Source: Clostridiaceae bacterium | Lineage (GTDB): Bacteria; Bacillota; Clostridia; Saccharofermentanales; DTU023 | Assembly (NCBI GenBank): GCA_012798865.1 | Contig: JAAZMK010000179.1 | Span: 1-5,019, forward strand | Reading direction: 5' to 3' | Length of the DNA stretch: 5,019 nucleotides | The notes under the pieces: generated by a model | What the model was told of the DNA's origin: nothing | The model's database searches: none | What the model saw: the letters and a program-made list of their open reading frames with translations, nothing else | In this document: in pieces, positions 1 to 5,019 of the stretch | How the letters are laid out: each line of letters opens with the position of its first letter | Numbering within the stretch: position 1 is the first letter of the stretch | Program-made: the position numbers and the translations under genes

Positions 1-455
1 AGACCGCCAATCACCGGTATTTTAGACAGGTAAGGTATGGTATACCTGGGCGACACACCGAGCTGAATCTTGTTGGTGCCTTGACCTGTGACAGCGCCTG
101 TTATTACGCTGGACAAGAAAGAGGTCAAGGCGACGGCCAGGATGTTAATCACCACGCCGGCAATCGTCATCTTTGACTTCAGCTTGATAACCATAAGGGC
201 ATTGAGTAAAGCTAAAAGCATACCGCCCAGAATGGCTGTCAGCGTCGCGATGTAAATCAGCCAGGTTGGCGATGAGCCCATGACCGTCCGCAGAATGACG
301 ACGGTGATGGCACCCGTAAAGGCGCCAAAGCCTTGGAAACCCTCAATCGACAACATAGTGACACCGGAGCGTTCGGAGTAGATGCCGCCGATGGCCATGA
401 TAAAGAGAGGCAGGGCAAATGCCAAGCCATCTGTCATGATCTTATCGATATTCAT
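1..455 (-). CDS. BMP-type nucleoside ABC transporter, second permease subunit (N-terminal part, cut by left edge)
   Basis: This is an inner-membrane permease of the BPD_transp_2 type, probably the partner of the permease encoded just upstream (NupQ/YufQ-like); together they would form the nucleoside channel. About 151 codons are visible, reading MNIDKIMTDGLAFALPLFIM at the start. I place this at about half of a family protein of roughly 300 residues; the rest lies beyond position 1. Visible landmarks are hydrophobic stretches at about residues 9-25, 43-58, 66-90 and 98-120, and the family segment SERSGVTMLSIEGFQGFGAF (residues 28-47), which corresponds to the 'SERSGV-NIGLEG' region of homologues. 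The start is ATG 455-453, whose first bases overlap the stop of the preceding gene (ATGA, 452-455). A strong GAGGAGGAG Shine-Dalgarno lies five bases upstream. No frameshift is seen in the visible part. Family assignment is firm; substrate is inferred from the neighbours. Confidence 0.9.
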   Translation of the reverse strand, partial: MNIDKIMTDGLAFALPLFIMAIGGIYSERSGVTMLSIEGFQGFGAFTGAITVVILRTVMGSSPTWLIYIATLTAILGGMLLALLNALMVIKLKSKMTIAGVVINILAVALTSFLSSVITGAVTGQGTNKIQLGVSPRYTIPYLSKIPVIGG

Positions 456-1597
456 GCTCGCTCCTCCTCTGCTTTATCCGGGTCGGTTTTGGCGTCTTGC
501 TTGGAGCGTGACCTCCTGCGTAACCGCTGCAACGTTTCTTCAATATAGAGTCCGCTGGCGGAGAACATGAGCAGGATACCGATAATGACCGAGGCGATGT
601 CCTTTGGCACGCCGACGTTTGAGCTCATGTAAACGCTGCCCTTTTGAAAGATGGTGACTAGGATGGAGGCAAAGAGACACCCTACGGGCGCAACGTTGCC
701 CAAGACGGCTACGGCAATGGAGTCGTAGCCTAATGAAACAAGTTCCTTAGGCACCATGTTGTTGGCAAAGCCCAGGTAGTAAGTAACACCTGCCAGACCT
801 GCCAGCATGCCTGACATCGCCATGGCGAGGACGACGTTGTTCCCCACGTTGATGCCGGCGTAGCGCGCACAGTCCTTGTTCAGACCTACGGCATTGATGC
901 GGAAGCCCACAGTCGTACGATCCAGAAGGAAGCGCATGACGAAGATTACGAGCAGAGCCACGACAAGACCAACAGGGAGGTCAAAGCGGGCACCGCCCGC
1001 CTGTCCCGGAATCAATAAGCGACTCGCCTCACTGACCGGACGTGAGTTTCTCGTGACGGGGTCAGCATAGTAGGTGTTAATAAAGAAGGCAGTCACATAG
1101 CTGATAATGTAATTTAACATGATGGAAGTGACGACCTCATGGATGTTGAAACGGTGCTTCAAAAAGCCTATCAGGGCTCCCATAGCTCCACCAGCCACCA
1201 GACCGATGATAATAATAATCGGCCAAGCCAGGTACGAAGGCAAGTCGGAATAGCCGATGAGCACACTTGCCAAGAAACCAGGCAGGAGCATCTGTCCCGC
1301 CACTCCGATGTTAAACAGACCTGCCCGCATACCCATCATAACGCCGAGGGAGGCGAAGATCATGGGAGTCAGGATCGAAAGGTATGAGAAGAAATCGGTC
1401 AGGATACCTTGACCGCCGGCGTAGCGCGGCTTAAACACCAAGCCGGAACCTCTCAGGAATCCTAAGAAGACCTCGATAGGATTTTTGCCCAGGAGAAGTA
1501 CGATGACCGAGGCAACGATCAGGGTCAGGGCGATGGATATGGAGGGCACCAAAAGACCTGACAGTGCAGATCTGACTCTAGAACTAAATTTATTCAT
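452..1597 (-). CDS. BMP-type nucleoside ABC transporter, first permease subunit
   Basis: Integral membrane permease of the BPD_transp_2 family (NupP/YufP-like), 381 residues, close to the usual family length of about 350-380. It should pair with the second permease and the two-domain ATPase to move nucleosides across the cytoplasmic membrane. Seen in the sequence: a first hydrophobic helix at about residues 13-37; a segment with GMRAGLFNIGVAGQMLLPGF (89-108), matching the family 'GLFNIGVEGQ' signature; LKHRFNIHEVVTSIMLNYI (146-164), a cytoplasmic loop with the family 'NEV-T-IMLNYI' pattern; further helices at about 208-225, 253-275, 291-318 and 333-351; and GYDSIAVAVLGN (290-301). It ends in a highly charged tail (about 356-381), Arg/Lys-rich and then Asp/Glu-rich, probably cytoplasmic. 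The start ATG 1597-1595 overlaps the ATPase stop by four bases (ATGA), with GGGGG seven bases upstream. The stop, TGA at 454-452, overlaps the next start. Nucleoside specificity is inferred from the whole operon. Confidence 0.93.
   Translation of the reverse strand: MNKFSSRVRSALSGLLVPSISIALTLIVASVIVLLLGKNPIEVFLGFLRGSGLVFKPRYAGGQGILTDFFSYLSILTPMIFASLGVMMGMRAGLFNIGVAGQMLLPGFLASVLIGYSDLPSYLAWPIIIIIGLVAGGAMGALIGFLKHRFNIHEVVTSIMLNYIISYVTAFFINTYYADPVTRNSRPVSEASRLLIPGQAGGARFDLPVGLVVALLVIFVMRFLLDRTTVGFRINAVGLNKDCARYAGINVGNNVVLAMAMSGMLAGLAGVTYYLGFANNMVPKELVSLGYDSIAVAVLGNVAPVGCLFASILVTIFQKGSVYMSSNVGVPKDIASVIIGILLMFSASGLYIEETLQRLRRRSRSKQDAKTDPDKAEEERA
461..469 (-). promoter_or_regulatory. Shine-Dalgarno site of permease 2, inside the end of permease 1
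   Basis: The minus strand reads GAGGAGGAG here, followed by CGAGC and the ATG at 455. The match to the anti-Shine-Dalgarno is strong and the spacing is good. The same bases encode the Glu-rich end of permease 1 (…EEERA), so they serve both as coding sequence and as ribosome binding site. This supports the ATG at 455 as the true start. Confidence 0.8.
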
Positions 1598-3120
1598 TGT
1601 GTTACCCCCATCATATACTGACCTACTTCTTCTTTGGAAAGATTTTTGGCACTGTCTGTCTTAAGGATTTGACCGCGGAATGCAACACAGATCGTGTCCG
1701 CTAATGCCAAAACTTCATCAAGTTCCAAAGAGACCAGGAGGATGGCCTTGCCCTTGTCGCGCTGTTCCAAGATCTGTTGGTGAATGTTAGCGATGGCGCC
1801 GACGTCCAAGCCCCGCGTCGGTTGCACAAAGATCAAAAGGTCAGAGTCAAGCTCCACTTCACGGGCAATGATGGCTTTCTGTTGGTTGCCGCCGCTCATG
1901 GAACGCGTCGTGGTCTGGCTGCCTTGACCGCTGCGGATGTCGTAACGCTTAATAAGATCTGTCGCCTGTTGCTCAAAAGCTTCCGGCTGCAGGACGCCTT
2001 TCTTCGAAAAGGGCTCGCGGTCGAAGGTCTTAATGGCCAAGTTATCGCGAAGGGTGAGATCCATCACCAGACCGTCCTTTTGTCTGTCTTCCGGTATATA
2101 TGAAATGCCCCTTGCGATGCGATCCTTAATGCTTAGGCGAGAAATCTCCTCACCTTTTAAGGAAATTGATCCCGCACTGATATGTTGCAGACCGGCGATG
2201 GCATCGGCGATGTCGACTTGACCATTGCCTGAAACACCGGCGATGGCCAAGATTTCACCCTGTCTCACGCGCAAGGACACATTGTCTACGACCTTAACTT
2301 TCTGTTCGTTATATACAGTCAAATCGGAAACGTCCAAGACCACCTCACCGAAATCGTGCTCCGTCTTGTCCAATGTGGTGTCCAATTCCTTGCCTACCAT
2401 GAGGTTCGCCATGCGTTGCGTCGTCGTGGTGGCGACATCATAGACTCCTACCAATTTGCCGTGAAGCAGGATGGCGCACCGGTCAGCGACGCGCTTGATC
2501 TCCTCGAGCTTGTGGGTGATAAGGATAATCGTCTTGCCGCCCCTGCGCAACTCTTCCATGATTTCCAGCAGGTACTCGATTTCCTGCGGTGTCAGGACTG
2601 ACGTAGGTTCGTCGAAGATCAAGATCTCCGCATCGCGGTACAGCATCTTTAGGATTTCAACCCTTTGTTGAGTTGACACCTGCAAGTCCTCGATCTTATC
2701 ATCGGGATTTACTTCGAGACCATATTCCAGAGACAGGGCTCGGATTTTTTTAGATGCACCTTTCAAGTCCACCCAGGACAGAGGTCCAAGGCGTTTCAAA
2801 GGTTCGTCCCCCAGGACGATGTTTTCGGTGATCGTGTAGTTTGAAACCAGCTTGAAGTGCTGGTGGACCATGCCGATGTTGAGAGCGGCAGCGTCTTTTG
2901 ACGAGGTCAGGCGTACTTCCTCGCCTCGCACAAAGATCTGTCCTTCATCGGGCTCATACATACCGAAGAGAATACTCATCAAGGTCGACTTGCCTGCGCC
3001 GTTTTCTCCAAGGAGGGCAAAAATTTCGCCCTTCCTAATATCGAGTGTCACGTCGTCGTTGGCAACGATACCTGGGAACCTCTTCGTAATATTCCTCAGT
3101 TCGACAATCGTTTCTGTCAT
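1594..3120 (-). CDS. BMP-type nucleoside ABC transporter, two-domain ATP-binding protein
   Basis: Cytoplasmic ATPase with two fused nucleotide-binding domains (NupO/YufO-like), 508 residues, the normal length for this family; it drives the two permeases. Domain 1 (about 6-240): Walker A GENGAGKST (38-46), Q-loop region MVHQHFKL (84-91), signature-position LQVSTQQRVEI (146-156), Walker B ILIFDEPTSVLTPQE (166-180), and switch His in ITHKLEE (H203). Domain 2 (about 260-505): degenerate Walker A GVSGNGQVDI (295-304) without the Lys, intact signature MSGGNQQK (408-415), Walker B-like LLIFVQPTRGLDVG (428-441) with Val-Gln in place of Asp-Glu, and VSLELDEV without switch His. A second domain of this kind is usual in ribose/nucleoside-type ATPases. 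I chose ATG 3120 because MTETIVELRNITKRF begins right at the ABC domain and GAGGAG precedes it. An in-frame TTG at 3228 would add 36 residues with no domain match and overlap deoD. The stop overlaps the permease 1 start (ATGA). Confidence 0.95.
   Translation of the reverse strand: MTETIVELRNITKRFPGIVANDDVTLDIRKGEIFALLGENGAGKSTLMSILFGMYEPDEGQIFVRGEEVRLTSSKDAAALNIGMVHQHFKLVSNYTITENIVLGDEPLKRLGPLSWVDLKGASKKIRALSLEYGLEVNPDDKIEDLQVSTQQRVEILKMLYRDAEILIFDEPTSVLTPQEIEYLLEIMEELRRGGKTIILITHKLEEIKRVADRCAILLHGKLVGVYDVATTTTQRMANLMVGKELDTTLDKTEHDFGEVVLDVSDLTVYNEQKVKVVDNVSLRVRQGEILAIAGVSGNGQVDIADAIAGLQHISAGSISLKGEEISRLSIKDRIARGISYIPEDRQKDGLVMDLTLRDNLAIKTFDREPFSKKGVLQPEAFEQQATDLIKRYDIRSGQGSQTTTRSMSGGNQQKAIIAREVELDSDLLIFVQPTRGLDVGAIANIHQQILEQRDKGKAILLVSLELDEVLALADTICVAFRGQILKTDSAKNLSKEEVGQYMMGVTQ
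1605..1609 (-). promoter_or_regulatory. Shine-Dalgarno site of permease 1, inside the end of the ATPase gene
   Basis: The minus strand has GGGGG here, seven bases before the ATG at 1597, within the last codons of the ATPase gene (MMGVTQ). Together with the ATGA overlap it suggests that ribosomes finishing the ATPase re-initiate on permease 1. A run of five G is a weaker match than AGGAGG. Confidence 0.6.
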
Positions 3121-3123
3121 AGG

Positions 3124-3129
3124 CTCCTC
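3124..3129 (-). promoter_or_regulatory. Shine-Dalgarno site deciding the ATPase start
   Basis: The minus strand reads GAGGAG, then CCT and the ATG at 3120. The match is good but the three-base spacing is shorter than usual. It is still the best-supported start: it gives a protein that begins at the conserved ABC domain, and no comparable site precedes the upstream TTG at 3228. Confidence 0.6.
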
Positions 3130-3166
3130 GCTCAGGGCATATTTTTTACTTGGTTGCCTGCCAATT

Positions 3167-3182
3167 AACTGCAAGGGCAGTT
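3167..3182 (-). other. Small intergenic hairpin between deoD and the ATPase gene
   Basis: The minus strand reads AACTGC-CCTT-GCAGTT, a perfect six-base-pair stem with a four-base loop. After one mismatch, two A-T pairs could extend it. No T-run follows directly (the next bases are AATTGG), so it is not a typical intrinsic terminator. It sits in the 92-base gap (3121-3212) and could be an mRNA processing or stabilising element, or chance. The rest of the gap shows nothing clear apart from the ATPase Shine-Dalgarno. Confidence 0.35.
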
Positions 3183-3212
3183 TATCTGTGAGTATCGGCT
3201 TGGCGGCGCGGA

Positions 3213-3947
3213 TTAGGCGTTGTGCCAAGCAGTTTCCAGGGCAATTTCCATCATCTCGTTGAAGGTGGTTTGCCGTTCTTCTGCCGTCAGAACCTCTTTG
3301 GTGAACAGATGATCGGAGATGGTCAGAATGCTCAGCGCGCGCTTGTTGTAGCGTTGGGCTGTCAGGTAGAGACCGGCTGTTTCCATCTCAGTACAGAGAT
3401 GCCCTGTTCGACGCAGAATCTCATGGGTATCGTAAAGCGTGTAGAAGTAGTCCGAAGTAAAGATCCGACCCACGTGCACTTTCTCCATGATTCCCAGATC
3501 TTTAGCCGCCTGAACTGCCTGAGAGACTAAACTGTAGTCTGCGGAAGGGGCGAGGATGCCGGGAAAATCCATGGGACGGGCAAAGGATGAATCTGTTGAA
3601 GCGGACATGGCAATGACGATGTCACGCATTTTCACGTGATCCATCGTGCCGCCTGCCGAGCCTACTCGAATAATGGCGTCGACGTCATAAAAATTAAACA
3701 GCTCCGAGGCGTAGAGGCTAAAAGAAGGTACGCCCATGCCGCTACCCATCACGGAGACGCGCTTTCCCTTGTAAGTACCGGTAAAGCCGAGCATGTTGCG
3801 TATCGAAGTGAACTGTTGCAAGTTGTCCAGGTATGTTTCAGCGATGTACTTCGCGCGGAGAGGATCTCCGGGCATGAGGACAACTTTGGCAATATCGCCC
3901 ATTTGAGCTGCGATGTGTGGAGTTGGTACTGGTGCGGTCACTTTCAT
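3213..3947 (-). CDS. deoD: Purine nucleoside phosphorylase, DeoD type
   Basis: Cytoplasmic enzyme that cleaves purine ribo- and deoxyribonucleosides with phosphate to free base and (deoxy)ribose-1-phosphate. It is 244 residues, slightly longer than the roughly 235-240 of homologues, and of the hexameric bacterial type in the PNP/UDP phosphorylase family. Family segments run throughout: HIAAQMGDIAKVVLMPGDPL (11-30), MLGFTGTYKG (52-61), IIRVGSAGG (92-100), CTEMETAGLY (185-194), TISDH (209-213) and ERQTTFNEM (224-232). By alignment from memory with Escherichia coli DeoD the active site is intact: H11, G27, R31, R50, R94 and S97 (phosphate), E187-M188-E189 (ribose), S211 and D212 (base, general acid) and R225. 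The start is uncertain by two codons: ATG 3947 has AAAGGG only one base upstream, whereas GTG 3941 would have it seven bases upstream. ATG frames further upstream lie in the binding-protein gene and terminator and are not credible. It sits between the transporter's binding-protein and ATPase genes, implying breakdown of imported purine nucleosides. Confidence 0.96.
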   Translation of the reverse strand: MKVTAPVPTPHIAAQMGDIAKVVLMPGDPLRAKYIAETYLDNLQQFTSIRNMLGFTGTYKGKRVSVMGSGMGVPSFSLYASELFNFYDVDAIIRVGSAGGTMDHVKMRDIVIAMSASTDSSFARPMDFPGILAPSADYSLVSQAVQAAKDLGIMEKVHVGRIFTSDYFYTLYDTHEILRRTGHLCTEMETAGLYLTAQRYNKRALSILTISDHLFTKEVLTAEERQTTFNEMMEIALETAWHNA

Positions 3948-3954
3948 TCCCTTT
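3948..3954 (-). promoter_or_regulatory. Shine-Dalgarno site of deoD
   Basis: The minus strand reads AAAGGGA immediately before ATG 3947. GGG is only one base from that ATG but seven bases from the in-frame GTG at 3941-3939 (ATG AAA GTG), so the spacing favours initiation at the GTG, two codons later. The site overlaps the end of the T-rich tail of the preceding terminator region. Confidence 0.5.
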
Positions 3955-3956
3955 CT

Positions 3957-3988
3957 AAATAAAAATGAGGGCAGCCTGGGCTGCCCTC
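3957..3988 (-). terminator. Intrinsic terminator or attenuator between the binding-protein gene and deoD
   Basis: On the minus strand the sequence is GAGGGCAGC, loop CCAG, GCTGCCCTC (stem 3980-3988 with 3967-3975): a perfect nine-pair, GC-rich stem followed by ATTTTTATTT. It starts about 20 bases after the binding-protein stop and ends just before the deoD ribosome binding site. Because deoD and the ABC genes run on in the same direction with no evident promoter in between, it is probably a leaky terminator that lowers expression of the downstream genes relative to the binding protein. It could also protect the upstream transcript from 3' exonucleases. There is no T-run on the plus strand, so it acts in one direction only. 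Confidence 0.85.
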
Positions 3989-4008
3989 TGTCAATAAAAC
4001 AATGTGAC

Positions 4009-5019
4009 TTAGAGACCGGGGAAATTATCCGGTGCATGGCCATTGAAGTTGGCGGCAGGCACGATGGTGCCATTCTTAACCAGCTCATAGACCTCTGCCA
4101 ACTTAGCCAAGGCATCTTCCGACAGCTGGTGTCTGCCAGCAACGCTGACGTAGCCCGTGCCGCCTTCTTTAGCGCCTAGGAGGGCATTCTCGCCCTTGAA
4201 AGTGCCGTCATTGATCTTCTGCAGCTGGGCTTGCACGATCGGAGCCATGTTCTTCAAAGCTGAGGTCAGGACGATGTTCCTTGTGCCCGTTTCTCCGTCA
4301 TCATACTGGTCAACGTCGCAACCAATGACGAAGTTTCCTTCCGGAGCCTCTTTGACAGCGGCAAACACACCGTTACCGGAGTCGCCCGCTGCGACCAGCA
4401 TGATGTCTACGCCTTGGGCTAGGAGAGCCTCTCCGACAATCTTACCTGTGGCCTGGTCAGCGAAGGCACCGATATAGTTGCCGCCGACGTTCGCACCGGT
4501 AACATCAGTACCGGCATAGGCAGGCAGCTCAACGACTTCCGCTTTTGTGCCGTAGTGCTTGTTGGCGTAGTTGACGCCGGACATAAAGCCCCACTGGTAG
4601 TTGACGTTCGACGGGAAAGCAATGCCGTTGACGACGGCAACTTTATTGGTCTTCGTATGCATCGCTGCGGCGACACCTGCGAAGAAGCCGGACTCTTCCT
4701 CCTTGAACATCATGGCGTAAACGTTGTCAAGTTGAACTTCTTCACCGTCATCCGTGATTTTGGGGTAAGCGTCGACGAGAAGGAAGAACTTTTCCGGGTT
4801 CTCGTCCGCTACTTTTCCTGCACCGGCAAACTGGAAGCCGGGCATGACCATGGCATCGTAGTCCGCGATGATTTCCGCTACTGCCTGAACGACACGGTCA
4901 AATTTGTCTTCCTTGACGTCGTTGACTGACGTACCGGGGTTCGCTTTCACAAAGGCTTGGATGCCTTCGTAACAGGCTTGTCCGAATGAACCGTCATCAA
5001 CACCTGACGTGGTCAGAAT
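4009..5019 (-). CDS. BMP/Med-family nucleoside-binding protein of the ABC transporter (5' end cut by right edge)
   Basis: Substrate-binding protein of the BMP family (Pfam Bmp; relatives are BmpA, NupN/YufN, Treponema PnrA/TmpC), which captures nucleosides outside the membrane for the permease-ATPase complex. The window shows 336 codons up to the TAA at 4011-4009; the frame is open to the right edge, so the start, signal peptide and expected lipobox Cys are not visible. Features, numbering from the edge: SGVDDGSFGQACYEGI (5-20), matching the family's N-terminal 'DDxSFNQ…EG' element; FKEEESGFFAGVAAAM (105-120), matching 'EGSFLAG'; AAGDSGNGVFAAVKE (210-224), matching 'AGxTGxGV'; GCDVDQYDDGE (233-243) and LTSALKNM (251-258), at positions that contact ribose in characterised relatives. 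A GTG at 4950 could be read as a start, but conserved sequence continues upstream of it, so it is internal. It is the first gene of the visible operon. Exact substrate range cannot be read from sequence. Confidence 0.93.
   Translation of the reverse strand: MLTTSGVDDGSFGQACYEGIQAFVKANPGTSVNDVKEDKFDRVVQAVAEIIADYDAMVMPGFQFAGAGKVADENPEKFFLLVDAYPKITDDGEEVQLDNVYAMMFKEEESGFFAGVAAAMHTKTNKVAVVNGIAFPSNVNYQWGFMSGVNYANKHYGTKAEVVELPAYAGTDVTGANVGGNYIGAFADQATGKIVGEALLAQGVDIMLVAAGDSGNGVFAAVKEAPEGNFVIGCDVDQYDDGETGTRNIVLTSALKNMAPIVQAQLQKINDGTFKGENALLGAKEGGTGYVSVAGRHQLSEDALAKLAEVYELVKNGTIVPAANFNGHAPDNFPGL

Noticed and set aside
3136..3164. Possible promoter for the ATPase gene (TTGGCA, 17 bases, TATGCC on the minus strand)
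   Set aside because: The -35 is fair but the -10 matches TATAAT at only three of six positions, and it would leave a leader of about ten bases. Too weak to annotate.
3121..3228. TTG start at 3228 giving a 544-residue ATPase
   Set aside because: The extra 36 residues have no ABC-domain match, overlap the end of deoD by 16 bases and lack a Shine-Dalgarno. ATG 3120 gives the normal family length.
3948..4142. Upstream start extending DeoD by 65 residues
   Set aside because: The extension would run through the terminator hairpin and the end of the binding-protein gene in another frame, and its sequence has no DeoD similarity.
4419..4676. 85-residue minus-strand open frame inside the binding-protein gene
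   Set aside because: It is an out-of-frame shadow of a strongly conserved gene, with low-complexity Ser/Thr/Arg-rich translation and no recognisable domain.
333..4929. Many short plus-strand open frames (60-136 codons)
   Set aside because: All lie antisense to well-supported genes, have no recognisable domains or good ribosome sites, and are explained as shadows of the minus-strand codon pattern.
4948..4950. GTG as the start of the binding protein
   Set aside because: Conserved BMP-family sequence (SGVDDGSFGQACYEG) continues upstream in the same frame to the window edge, so this codon is internal.

Overview
The window holds one gene cluster, all on the minus strand and transcribed from right to left. 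It is an ordinary-looking bacterial operon for nucleoside uptake and purine nucleoside salvage. In transcription order it contains: a BMP/Med-family nucleoside-binding protein (5' end off the right edge), purine nucleoside phosphorylase DeoD, a two-domain ABC ATPase, a first membrane permease, and a second membrane permease cut by the left edge. The ABC genes match the BMP-type nucleoside transporters such as NupNOPQ (YufNOPQ) of Bacillus subtilis and BmpA-NupABC of Lactococcus.

Layout from right to left: binding protein 5019-4009; a 61-base gap with a strong intrinsic-terminator-like hairpin (3957-3988); deoD 3947-3213; a 92-base gap with a small hairpin (3167-3182); ATPase 3120-1594; permease 1, 1597-452; permease 2 from 455 leftwards. 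The last three genes are joined by two 4-base ATGA stop/start overlaps, which suggests translational coupling. No stretch of 300 bases or more lacks a gene. The longest non-coding stretch is the 92 bases between deoD and the ATPase gene. The operon promoter must lie right of the window, and no riboswitch, tRNA, repeat array, insertion sequence or CRISPR is visible.

How the genes work together (inference from families): the binding protein captures nucleosides outside the membrane, the two permeases form the channel, the two-domain ATPase powers uptake, and DeoD cleaves imported purine nucleosides with phosphate into free base and ribose-1-phosphate. The hairpin after the binding-protein gene probably keeps that gene's mRNA above the level of the downstream genes.

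Organism: gene content, purine-rich Shine-Dalgarno sites and roughly balanced base composition fit a Bacillota (clostridial-type) anaerobe, but spirochaetes and some other phyla carry similar BMP operons. The sequence alone does not settle the taxon. I see no evidence of an undescribed system; the points of interest concern operon design and protein details.
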